From: Streptomyces sp. NBC_00370
GTDB lineage: Bacteria > Actinomycetota > Actinomycetes > Streptomycetales > Streptomycetaceae
Direction: 5' to 3'
Length of the DNA: 64,000 nt
Assembly: GCF_036084755.1 (NCBI RefSeq)
Contig: NZ_CP107968.1
Span: forward strand, 1,116,001-1,180,000
Shown here: positions 9,801-16,423 of the stretch, piece after piece
Numbering within the stretch: the stretch's first letter is position 1
How the letters are laid out: each line of letters opens with the position of its first letter
Notes under the pieces: generated by a model
Seen by the model: only the letters and a program-made list of their open reading frames with translations
Told to the model about the DNA's origin: nothing
The model's database searches: none
Translations under genes and position numbers: made by a program

Positions 9801-11751
9801 CCTCCGTCACCGCCCACACCACACGGTCCACCTCCGCACGCTCCTCGGCGGACGGCTCGGCGATTACGACGACGGCACTGTCGGCGCTGTCGGCGCTGTC
9901 GGCGCTGTCGGTGGGATCGGTGGGATCGGTGGGGTCGGTGGGCGCGGCTTCGGCCGCCGGGGCGGCCTTGGGGTGGGTGACCGCCTGGAGTCCGGCGACG
10001 AACTCGGCGATCTTGCGCAGGGTGTTCAGCTCGGCGGTGTCCAGGTCCTCCACCACCGGCAGGTCGAACTGGTCACGCACGTCGCCCAGGATCTCGGCCT
10101 GCTTCACCGAGTCGATCCCCAGATCCGCCTCCAGATCCAGCTCCGCCTCCAACAGATCGGCCGGATAACCCGTCTTCGCCTCCGTCACCGCCCACACCAC
10201 ACGGTCCACCTCCGCACGCTCCTCGGCGGACGGCTCGGCGGTGGTGGTCGTGGCGGCGGGTACGGGTACGGGTACGGGTGCGGCGGCCGGGGCCGGGACG
10301 GTCGCGGCCGGCCCGGATCCGTCCACCGCGGGGGCCGTGTCGCGCGATGCCTCGATGAGCTGGTCCAGCAGATGCCCCAGCGGTGCGTCGTCACTGGTGG
10401 CGACGGTGATGCCGGGCAGCCCGAGGTGCGCGGCGAGCGCCGTCGCCAGCTCCTCGCGCACCCGGACGCTGAGCCCGAGCCCGGTGCCCATGAGCTGGGC
10501 CGGGTCGAGCAGCCGTACCGGGTAACCGGTGTAGCGCGCGGCGACCTTGAGCAGTCCCGCCCGCACCTGGGTCACGCTCTCGCGCGCCGTGGCCGGTGCC
10601 TCCGCGCTCCGCGCGGGCGCCTCGGCCTCCGCCGGCACCTCGCCGTTGCCCATGCCGTGGACGGCGGCGAAGGCGGTGAAGCGCCGCATGCTCTCGACAG
10701 CGCCGAGCGACTGGATGTTGGTCGGTGTGACGAGCGCGTCCTGGTCCGCCAGGATCCGCTCGGCGAGCCCGGAGAGGATCGACTTCGGGCCGACCTCGAC
10801 GAACGCGTTGACACCGCCGGTGTGCAGCTGCCGGATCAGGTCCTGGAAGCTGAACGGGGTGACGAGCTGGCGGGCCAGCAGCATCGGCATGTCGGCGATG
10901 TCGTGCTCGGTGTAGAAGTCGCCGACGACGGTCGACAGCACGGGAGTGTGCGGCGCGCGCCAGTCGAGCGCGGCCAGGGTGCGCTCCAGATGCGGTACGG
11001 CGTCCGCGAGCAGGTCCGAGTGGAAGCCGTGCGAGACCCGCAGCCGGGTGGCCTTGATGCCCCGCTCGCGGCAGAGCGCCGTGGCCCGGTCGATGGTGTC
11101 GGAGTCGCCCGAAAGCACCGTCTGGTCGGGCGAGTTGACGATGGAGCGGACGATGTAGCCGTCCTGACCGTGCATCAGGAGCACGAGCCGGGCGAGCTGT
11201 TCCCTGCTGCGGGGGCTGTCCGTCTGCAGGCTCAGCATGCCGCCGCGGCGCTCGGGGTCGATGGTCTTGACGGCGGCGCCGCGCCCGTACACGGCCCGTA
11301 CGCCGTCCTCCAGCGACAGCGCGCCTGCCGCGACGAGCGCGCCCAGCTCACCGAGGCTGTGGCCGATGTGCACCTCGGCGGTGACGCCTTGGTGCTCCAG
11401 CAGCCGGTGCACGGCCATGCTGCCGGCGAAGATGGCGGGCTGCATGACCACGGGGTCCTGCAGCTCCTTCGCCGGGTCGTGGCCGCCGGAGCTGAACATC
11501 CTGCTGGTCAGGGTGTGTCCGGCCAGCGACCGGTAGGTCTCGTCCATCCGCTCGAACGTCTCGGCGACCACCGGGTGTTCGGCGATGAGGTCGGCGAACA
11601 TGTCGGGGTACTGGGCCCCGTGTCCGGGGAACAGGAAGGCGGTACGCAGCTGGACTCCGGTGGTACCCAGGTACACGCCCTGGGCCTGGAGCGCCCGCCG
11701 GTACGCGACGACCTGCTCGTCGAGCTGGGCTTCGGTCTCGGTCATGGTCAC
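6823..11751 (-). CDS. PUFA-synthase-like megasynthase: AT-(dead ACP)-ACP-ACP-KR-DH
   Basis: This 1642-residue protein starts at GTG 11751 (GAGGGG about 8 nt upstream; ATG 11745 is an alternative). In order: an acyltransferase (about 35-340; Ser132 in GHSLGE, His244 in SHGFHS, malonyl-like); a degenerate carrier domain (about 395-470) with TGYP but Val429 where the Ser belongs; two active ACPs with DLGIDSVKQAEILG (Ser548, Ser674); a ketoreductase with a large N-terminal structural part (about 780-1280; GGSRGI 1024-1029, Tyr1212); and a hot-dog dehydratase (about 1350-1620; His1361 in HQVKGAGTFP, Asp1551). No KS or enoyl reductase is present; the KS is supplied by the downstream gene. It should load malonyl units and reduce/dehydrate the beta-keto chain, leaving double bonds unless an ER acts in trans. 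The ACP region contains a near-exact DNA repeat. Confidence 0.92.
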   Translation of the reverse strand: MTMTETEAQLDEQVVAYRRALQAQGVYLGTTGVQLRTAFLFPGHGAQYPDMFADLIAEHPVVAETFERMDETYRSLAGHTLTSRMFSSGGHDPAKELQDPVVMQPAIFAGSMAVHRLLEHQGVTAEVHIGHSLGELGALVAAGALSLEDGVRAVYGRGAAVKTIDPERRGGMLSLQTDSPRSREQLARLVLLMHGQDGYIVRSIVNSPDQTVLSGDSDTIDRATALCRERGIKATRLRVSHGFHSDLLADAVPHLERTLAALDWRAPHTPVLSTVVGDFYTEHDIADMPMLLARQLVTPFSFQDLIRQLHTGGVNAFVEVGPKSILSGLAERILADQDALVTPTNIQSLGAVESMRRFTAFAAVHGMGNGEVPAEAEAPARSAEAPATARESVTQVRAGLLKVAARYTGYPVRLLDPAQLMGTGLGLSVRVREELATALAAHLGLPGITVATSDDAPLGHLLDQLIEASRDTAPAVDGSGPAATVPAPAAAPVPVPVPAATTTTAEPSAEERAEVDRVVWAVTEAKTGYPADLLEAELDLEADLGIDSVKQAEILGDVRDQFDLPVVEDLDTAELNTLRKIAEFVAGLQAVTHPKAAPAAEAAPTDPTDPTDPTDSADSADSADSAVVVIAEPSAEERAEVDRVVWAVTEAKTGYPADLLEAELDLEADLGIDSVKQAEILGEVREQFGLPVVEDLDTAELNTLHKMSAFVAELRAGTGRGPRGGRSEGGAGDDGSHIPSAAAASPVLPPVLAREVDRIAGRFVPVAVQSPLHHPGTVPFSLDGKAVVVVTGHDTRLAELLLPLLAEQGALPYAVAPQGTELTGWRTAHADFTDPEALAAALTTARGGAPVQAVVNLHPYGAGPEPITGDGQHTSFDAPAADWSAAADQHFTVNLLAAKAYFADLAQAGAEGGYFAATAVGGVFGLEADGAMDPLGGLTAGFAKSLQLELPDVRVKVVDFTDSGVRDAADALFAEITHQAEPSAEVGYVRGLRKIVQVLPHEIDTDERRTPLRLDPGSVVVFSGGSRGITYECAKELARLEGVRVVVLGRTRPAAGTEEWMALDDAEFEALGANWFREAKRADPAVTPVRAKKEFAALANSRTLYRNIEELRAINPLTGYETCDVSDAAQVTATIEAIRQKYGRIDGVVHAAGLDSVATVPKKSLAHARHVVRVKADGAHHLWHAVKDDELTFFSFFGSFLGRFGMDGQVDYTAGADLVSKLSALLARRRPEVRVFTLCWTGWSDVGMAATEAVRRIQEVGRGLRYLGVEEGVQHFAREIFQGGNDPEVLVFGEIGTNSYGGQDASMNADRTGVAVPVGPDGSVRDRISLPLLDAVTDTGKGRIVATKRLDPRTDRYLDDHQVKGAGTFPGVLHIESQAETAGLLVPGQTVIGAENIEFLKFVKHLPNFPLDLRLEARVTGPHEIAPDVPRRITAEIRSDLVTADGRVLEADRVHSRGTYFFARQPAPAPDADPSIAELVEKATEFDLERFYERAHRQITFGPTFRQVSRIGFLGDIDEGRVVSEIVVPSGRGLFSTVATPRLLTMPVVIDNAWRSTLLWTYHRHGTHVVPVSIGALRFYRAPLPDETLYTHSTVDPDAGGKPGGLRVATRIVDSAGIPLCEMDDLVVARVGRDEGDTSLLG
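9639..10240 (-). repeat. Tandem ACP repeat with a 159-nt identical core
   Basis: Two carrier-domain copies lie 378 nt (126 codons) apart. Bases 9704-9862 are identical to 10082-10240, 159 nt without a mismatch, including synonymous sites; a further identical block runs 9639 to about 9682 against 10017 to about 10060. This indicates recent duplication or gene conversion. Between the copies, about 9887-9947, there are 9-nt units encoding (DSA)n and (DPT)n linker repeats. Confidence 0.9.
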
Positions 11752-11765
11752 GTCGGTATGTCCCC

Positions 11766-12956
11766 TCAGGCCAGAATGTTGTGCCGCCGGGCGGCGTCAC
11801 CCAGCAGTTCCAGTGCGCGGTCCACGTCCTCGGTCGTCATGCCGGCGGTGACCGTGGCGCGGAACCTGGCCCGCCCCTTGGGCACGGCGGGGAAGATCGC
11901 CCCCGAGACGTAAAGGCCGTCCGCCATCAGCTCCTTGGACATGAGCAGGGCGGTGTTGTCGTCACCGATGAGGATCGGGATGACGGGCGTGACACTGCCC
12001 ATCACCTCGAAGCCCGCCCGGATGAGCCCCGAGCGGAAGCGCATGGTGTTCTCCCACAGCTTCTCGGTGCGCCACGGCTCCCGCCGCATCAGCTCCAGCG
12101 CCTTGAGCACACCGGCCACGGTCGGCGCCGGCAGGCTCGCGTTGAACATGTAGGCGTGCGCCGAGTGGCGCAGGAACTCCACGACGTCCTCGCCGGCGGT
12201 GACGAACCCGCCGACCCCGCCCAGGGTCTTGCTGAAGGTCCCCATGGTGAGGTCGGGGACCACACCGAAGTGCTCGCCCGCTCCCCTGCCGTGCTCGCCG
12301 AGGAACCCGGTGCCGTGGGCCTCGTCCACCATCAGCATGGCGCCGTACTGCTCGGTGAGCCGGTGGATCTCGTCCATCGGGGCGATCTCGCCGTCCATCG
12401 AGTACACACCGTCGACCACGACGAACTTCTTCTTCGCGTCCGCGTTGCGCCGGAGCACGTACTCCAGCTTCTCCATGGAGTTGTGCGCGAATATCTTGAC
12501 GCTGCCCTCCGCGAGCCGGCAGCCGTCGATGATGCTCATATGGTTGAACTGGTCGGTGATGACGACGGTTTCGGCGTCGCAGAGCGCCGAGATCGTCCCC
12601 AGGTTGGCCATATAGCCGGAGCTGTAGGTGATGGCGGCCTCGGTGCCCATCCAGTCGGCGAGCCGCTCCTCCAGCTCCAGGTGCAGCCGGGTCGTGCCGT
12701 TGTTGAGCCGGGCACCGCAGGCACCTGAGCCGTAGGTGTCGAGCGCTTCCTTGATCGCCTTGTTGATCTCCGGGTGGCCGACGAGACCCAGGTAGTTCCC
12801 GCTGGTCAACATGATGACCTCGCGGTTGTCGATCTCGGACCGGCCGCCCGGTGCGGCGGTGAAAGGCTGTTCGAAGGTGTAGAAGCCGCTGTCCTTGAGG
12901 CCCCGGATCCGGTCGTTGACCGACGCGAGGGTCCGCGCGTATTCATCCGTGATCAT
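11766..12956 (-). CDS. Alpha-oxoamine synthase (PLP-dependent, KBL/AONS/SPT family)
   Basis: This 396-residue protein starts at ATG 12956 with GAGGGGAATC upstream. It is a full-length fold-type I PLP enzyme: TYGSGACGARLNNGTTRLH (substrate/PLP loop), His139 (NHMS, stacks on PLP), Asp211 (VDEAHG) and Lys243 (GTFSKTLGG, Schiff base). Family members condense an amino acid with an acyl thioester and lose CO2, giving an alpha-amino ketone (KBL, AONS, ALAS, serine palmitoyltransferase). It is the first gene of the leftward set, 14 nt before the megasynthase, which argues that its acyl donor is the ACP-bound polyketide chain rather than a CoA ester. The amino acid (Gly, Ala or Ser) cannot be told from sequence alone. 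Confidence 0.9.
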   Translation of the reverse strand: MITDEYARTLASVNDRIRGLKDSGFYTFEQPFTAAPGGRSEIDNREVIMLTSGNYLGLVGHPEINKAIKEALDTYGSGACGARLNNGTTRLHLELEERLADWMGTEAAITYSSGYMANLGTISALCDAETVVITDQFNHMSIIDGCRLAEGSVKIFAHNSMEKLEYVLRRNADAKKKFVVVDGVYSMDGEIAPMDEIHRLTEQYGAMLMVDEAHGTGFLGEHGRGAGEHFGVVPDLTMGTFSKTLGGVGGFVTAGEDVVEFLRHSAHAYMFNASLPAPTVAGVLKALELMRREPWRTEKLWENTMRFRSGLIRAGFEVMGSVTPVIPILIGDDNTALLMSKELMADGLYVSGAIFPAVPKGRARFRATVTAGMTTEDVDRALELLGDAARRHNILA

Positions 12957-13204
12957 TCGTGATTCCCCTCTCGGTGCGTCGCTCGCCGCTGCCGGCGTAC
13001 GGGGCAGGAGACGGCGACCGTCATCCCGACAGAGCGGCGGGAGGGGGGTGCGGATACCTCGCATCCGTGCGCTTCACGCCACATCGCCCCGGCGCTACCC
13101 ACGGGCCGTGCGGGCGGCGACCCCGGGTCCAGTGGCGGGCTACCCGGTCATGGGACAAGAGATGTCAACAGGTCCCTACGGGGAGGGCCGAAGGAGGAGT
13201 TGTC
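12957..13204. promoter_or_regulatory. Divergent control region of the PKS locus
   Basis: This 248-bp gap separates the leftward biosynthetic genes from the rightward sigma/exporter/carboxylase genes, so it should hold both promoters. I see TGTCAA at 13163-13168 (a minus-strand TTGACA) without a convincing -10 at standard spacing, and AAGGAGG at 13191-13197 as the binding site for the sigma gene. An ECF-type promoter recognised by the adjacent sigma factor is possible, but I cannot point to it. Confidence 0.5.
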
Positions 13205-13786
13205 GTGGTGGAGGCGAAGACGGCACACGGCCGGGACAGCACTCCGGCGTCGCCCGCCGAACTGGTCGCGGCCTGCCGCGCCGGTGAGGAGGCGGCATGG
13301 GCGCGGCTCATCAGGCGCTACCGCCCCACGGTCTGGACGGTGGCCCGTTCGCACGGGCTGCGGCCGGCCGACTGTGAGGACGTCTGCCAGCTGACCTGGC
13401 TGCGCGTCATCGAGAACATCGGCTCGCTCCACGATCCGGCCAAGGTCGGCGCGTGGATCGTCACCACGGCACGGCGCGAGGCTCTGAAGGTGTCCGGCAG
13501 CGGCACCAAGTACCACCTCGTCGACGATCTCGCCTTCTTCGCCCAGGAGAGCTGTCACGAGGCGACCCCCGAGGAGTCGGCGCTGAGCACGGCCGAGGGC
13601 GACCTCGCCCGGCTCGCCTTCCGGCTCCTGCCCAGGCAGCACCAGGCCCTGCTGGGGCTGCTGCTCTGTGATCCCCCGCTGAGTTACGACGCGATCAGCG
13701 CGGCGCTCTCCATGCCGCGCGGCTCGATCGGCCCCACCCGAAACCGCATTCTCCGGCAAGCCGGGGATTTCCTGCGCGACATGTGA
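13205..13786 (+). CDS. ECF-like RNA polymerase sigma factor
   Basis: GTG 13205 follows AAGGAGG by 7 nt and gives 193 residues; the longer upstream frame lacks a binding site and reads as noncoding. Region 2 is visible (FAARLIRRY-like WARLIRRYRPTVW, DVCQLTWLRV, WIVTTARREAL), and region 4 is LLPRQHQALLGLLL...SYDAISAALSMPRGSIGPTRNR, with the usual helix-turn-helix spacing (GSIG.TR.R). No anti-sigma gene is adjacent, which is unusual for ECF factors; the next gene is an exporter whose binding site overlaps this stop. It is probably a local activator of the locus (inference). Confidence 0.87.
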   Translation: MVEAKTAHGRDSTPASPAELVAACRAGEEAAWARLIRRYRPTVWTVARSHGLRPADCEDVCQLTWLRVIENIGSLHDPAKVGAWIVTTARREALKVSGSGTKYHLVDDLAFFAQESCHEATPEESALSTAEGDLARLAFRLLPRQHQALLGLLLCDPPLSYDAISAALSMPRGSIGPTRNRILRQAGDFLRDM

Positions 13787-13797
13787 AAGGACGAACC

Positions 13798-15285
13798 ATG
13801 AGTGCCCAGACACAGGGCCATCCCGTCCGTACGTTCGTCATCGCCGCCGTGGCGATGTTCATCACCTCGCTCGACAATCTCGTGGTCACCACCGCGCTGC
13901 CCGCGATCCGTGAGGACCTGGGCGCGGGACTGGACGACCTGGAATGGACAGTCAACGCGTTCACCCTCACCTTCGCCGTCCTCCTCATGACGGGGTCCGC
14001 GCTCGGTGACCGGTTCGGCAGGCGACGGCTGTTCATGATCGGTGTCACCATCTTCACGCTGGCCTCCGCGGGGGCCGCGCTGTCGGACACCGCGGCGCAG
14101 CTGATCGCGGCGCGCGCCGTGCAGGGCGTCGGCGGCGCGATCGTCGTACCGCTGACCCTGACGCTGCTGTCCGCCGCCGTGCCGCCCGCCAAGCGCGGTG
14201 CGGCGCTGGGCGCCTGGGGCGCCATCGCGGGTCTGGCCATCGCGCTGGGACCCGTGGTGGGCGGCGCCATCGTCGAGGGCGCCTCCTGGCAGTGGATCTT
14301 CTGGATCAATGTGCCGCTCGGCATCGTGCTCGTCCCGCTGTCCCGGGTCTGGCTCGCGGAGAGCCGGGGCGCGGAGGCCAAGCTCGACGTGCTCGGTACG
14401 GCGCTGCTGAGCTTCGGACTCTTCGGCGTGATCCTCGGTCTGGTGCGCGGCGGTACGACCGGCTGGACGTCCGGCGAGGTGCTGGCGGGCTTCCTGGCCG
14501 GCGGTGTGCTGCTGATCGCCTTCCTGGTGTGGGAGAACCGCACCGCGCATCCGATGCTGCCGCTCGGTCTGTTCCGCGGCCGGGCCTTCTCGATGACCAA
14601 CCTGGCGTCGCTGCTGATGTACTTCGGCATGTTCGGGTCGATCTTCCTGATCGCGCAGTTCCTGCAGACGGCGCAGGGCTACTCGCCGCTGGAGGCCGGG
14701 CTGCGCACCCTCCCGTGGACCGCGATGCCGATGGTGGTCGCGCCGGTCGCCGGGATCCTCTCCGACAAGTTCGGCGGGCGGCTGATCCTGACGATCGGGT
14801 TCGTCCTCCAGGCGATCGGTCTCGGCTGGTTCGCGCTGGTGGCGACGCCGTCGGTCGGTTACGGCACGCTGGTGCCGCCGTTCGCCGTCCTCGGCGTCGG
14901 TATGTCGCTGTTCTACGCGCCCGTCGTCAACATGGTCTTCTCGTCCGTACGGCGGGACCAGGAGGGCATCGCCTCCGGTGTCAACAACGCGGGCCGTGAG
15001 CTGGGCGGTGTGCTCGGAGTGGCCATTCTGGCCGCCGTGTTCGCCGCGTACGGCGGCTACGGGAGCGCGCAGACCTTCGTGGACGGGCTGATCCCCGCGG
15101 TCTGGGTCGGGGCCGCCGTGGTCCTGGCAGCGGGCGTCGCCTCGATGCTGATCCCGAACGGGCTGCGCCCGGTGGGCGCCGAGGCGATGGGCGCCGAGGC
15201 GGCGCGCGCCGAGGCCGTCGAGAAGGCGGCCGTGGCGGACGGCACGGAGGAGGTTCCCGCACCTGCGGCCGCGACGGTGGCCTGA
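13798..15285 (+). CDS. MFS drug exporter, DHA2/EmrB-QacA type
   Basis: This 495-residue protein starts at ATG 13798 with AAAGGA 6 nt upstream (GTG 13783 overlaps the sigma stop and is a possible coupled start). It has about 14 hydrophobic segments and typical DHA2 motifs: LDNLVVTTALPAI in TM1, GDRFGRRRLF (motif A), and the motif C-like AIALGPVVGG. The tail after the last segment is Ala/Glu-rich. It sits between the sigma factor and a carboxylase subunit and should export the product of the locus or a toxic intermediate by proton antiport. Confidence 0.92.
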   Translation: MSAQTQGHPVRTFVIAAVAMFITSLDNLVVTTALPAIREDLGAGLDDLEWTVNAFTLTFAVLLMTGSALGDRFGRRRLFMIGVTIFTLASAGAALSDTAAQLIAARAVQGVGGAIVVPLTLTLLSAAVPPAKRGAALGAWGAIAGLAIALGPVVGGAIVEGASWQWIFWINVPLGIVLVPLSRVWLAESRGAEAKLDVLGTALLSFGLFGVILGLVRGGTTGWTSGEVLAGFLAGGVLLIAFLVWENRTAHPMLPLGLFRGRAFSMTNLASLLMYFGMFGSIFLIAQFLQTAQGYSPLEAGLRTLPWTAMPMVVAPVAGILSDKFGGRLILTIGFVLQAIGLGWFALVATPSVGYGTLVPPFAVLGVGMSLFYAPVVNMVFSSVRRDQEGIASGVNNAGRELGGVLGVAILAAVFAAYGGYGSAQTFVDGLIPAVWVGAAVVLAAGVASMLIPNGLRPVGAEAMGAEAARAEAVEKAAVADGTEEVPAPAAATVA

Positions 15286-15317
15286 GAAGGAGAGCGAGCA
15301 GAAGGAGAGAGACCCTG

Positions 15318-15518
15318 ATGTCGGAAACCGTCGAAGAGACCCTCTGGAAGATCGTCAGCGGCTCCCCCAACCCGGAGGAACTGGCCGCCGTGACCGCCGT
15401 ACTCGCCTCGCTCGCACGCCGCGCCGAGGCACCGGCCGCCCCGGTCGTCGTCCCGCTCGCCGGCTGGCGCCACTCCGTGACGCCGCGTCTGGGCGGCTCC
15501 TGGCGCGCCGCCGCCTGA
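15318..15518 (+). CDS. Acyl-CoA carboxylase epsilon-like subunit
   Basis: This 66-residue protein (ATG 15318, AAGGAGAGAG upstream) has the features of actinobacterial acyl-CoA carboxylase epsilon subunits: an N-terminal strand followed by the conserved G-x-P-x-PEELAAVTAVL helix (here GSPNPEELAAVTAVLASL), then a basic linker and a C-terminal W..S...R..G..W tail. Epsilon binds the beta carboxyltransferase and raises activity of the acetyl/propionyl-CoA carboxylase complex. No alpha or beta subunit lies nearby; it would have to work with housekeeping subunits. Its place after the exporter suggests boosting malonyl-CoA for the adjacent PKS. Confidence 0.82.
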   Translation: MSETVEETLWKIVSGSPNPEELAAVTAVLASLARRAEAPAAPVVVPLAGWRHSVTPRLGGSWRAAA

Positions 15519-15523
15519 GCACC

Positions 15524-15563
15524 CGCCGGACCCACCGCGCACCCCGGTGCGGTGGGTCCGGCG
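15524..15563. terminator. Bidirectional hairpin terminator
   Basis: A perfect 15-bp inverted repeat (15524-15538 with 15549-15563, CGCCGGACCCACCGC) lies between the convergent epsilon-like gene and the MBL hydrolase gene. It marks the right border of the biosynthetic locus. Confidence 0.8.
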
Positions 15564-15566
15564 TGG

Positions 15567-16343
15567 TCAGACCACACCGACCGCGCGGGCCTGGTCGGCC
15601 GCGGCGGCCGGTCCGTGCGGGAAGGGTTCGCCGTGTCCCGGCAGCAGCAGGCGGGCCGGCTGGACGGCCAGCCGGTCGAGCGAGCGCAGGGCCGCCGCGC
15701 TGTCCTGGGTGAACCCCCGGCAGACCAGGCAGGGTCCGGTGTGTCCGGTCAGACCGTCGTAGGTCACCAGCGCGTCGCCGGTGAAGAGCAGCCCGCGGTC
15801 GGCGAACAGATAGCCGGTGCTGCCCGTCGTATGGCCCGGCAGCGGCACCGCCAGCGGGCGGCCGGGGACGGAGTCGAGGGTCCGCTCACCGTCGAAGGTA
15901 CGCACCCGGCGGACGGCCGGAGCGGTGAAGGCGCCGCCGCGCGCCAGCCGCAGCGGTGTGGCGACAGCGGCCGGCCTGCGCCGCAGGTACGTCAGCATCG
16001 ACCGCTCCGGCTTGGCGTGCCGCAGGGCGCTGCGCGGTCCGTCGGCCAGGATGGCGGCGTCCGCGCGGTGGACCCACACCTCGGCGTCGCTCAGCGCGCG
16101 GATCCGCTCGGCCAGTCCGGTGTGGTCGGGGTGCGCGTGGGTGAGCAGCACCGCCCGGATGTCCGCCGGGCGGTGTCCGGTGCGGGCCAGGGCCTCCTGG
16201 AGACGGCCGAAGTGGCTGGGCAGCCCCGCGTCCACCAGCACGGGACCCTCGTCCCCCTCGACCAGGTAGAAGTTGACCACCGTGTCACCGAGCCGGTGGA
16301 CACCGGGTGCGACCGGTGCTGTTTCCGCTCTCGGGTCACCCAT
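15567..16343 (-). CDS. Metallo-beta-lactamase-fold hydrolase
   Basis: This 258-residue protein starts at ATG 16343 with GGAGGAGAAC just upstream. It carries the metal-binding set: HAHPDHTG (HxHxDH), PGHTTGS (third-ligand His), FTGDAL (bridging Asp) and PGHGEP (final His). The closest type is the glyoxalase-II-like/MBL hydrolase group, which cleaves thioesters, lactones or phosphodiesters. Divergent to a TetR-type repressor across an 80-bp gap with a clear operator, it is likely the repressor target. Confidence 0.88.
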   Translation of the reverse strand: MGDPRAETAPVAPGVHRLGDTVVNFYLVEGDEGPVLVDAGLPSHFGRLQEALARTGHRPADIRAVLLTHAHPDHTGLAERIRALSDAEVWVHRADAAILADGPRSALRHAKPERSMLTYLRRRPAAVATPLRLARGGAFTAPAVRRVRTFDGERTLDSVPGRPLAVPLPGHTTGSTGYLFADRGLLFTGDALVTYDGLTGHTGPCLVCRGFTQDSAAALRSLDRLAVQPARLLLPGHGEPFPHGPAAAADQARAVGVV

Positions 16344-16362
16344 GTTCTCCTCCGGACGCTAT

Positions 16363-16388
16363 ATTCGATACATGCGGCAGTATCCAAT
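16363..16388. promoter_or_regulatory. Inverted-repeat operator for the divergent TetR regulator
   Basis: ATTCGATAC (16363-16371) is matched by GTATCCAAT (16380-16388) across an 8-nt spacer: 9-bp arms with one mismatch. It lies 20 bp before the MBL start and 36 bp before the TetR start, in an AT-richer patch. Size and position fit a TetR-family operator controlling both genes. Confidence 0.7.
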
Positions 16389-16423
16389 GTACTCCGAGGA
16401 TCCGGACACCACCGGCGGGCGCC

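Noticed and set aside
7387..11913. Long plus-strand open frame opposite the megasynthase
   Set aside because: Antisense frame with no domain; arises from GC codon bias in the real minus-strand gene.
13163..13168. Minus-strand TTGACA as a promoter of the oxoamine synthase
   Set aside because: No acceptable -10 box at 16-18 nt; kept only as a remark.
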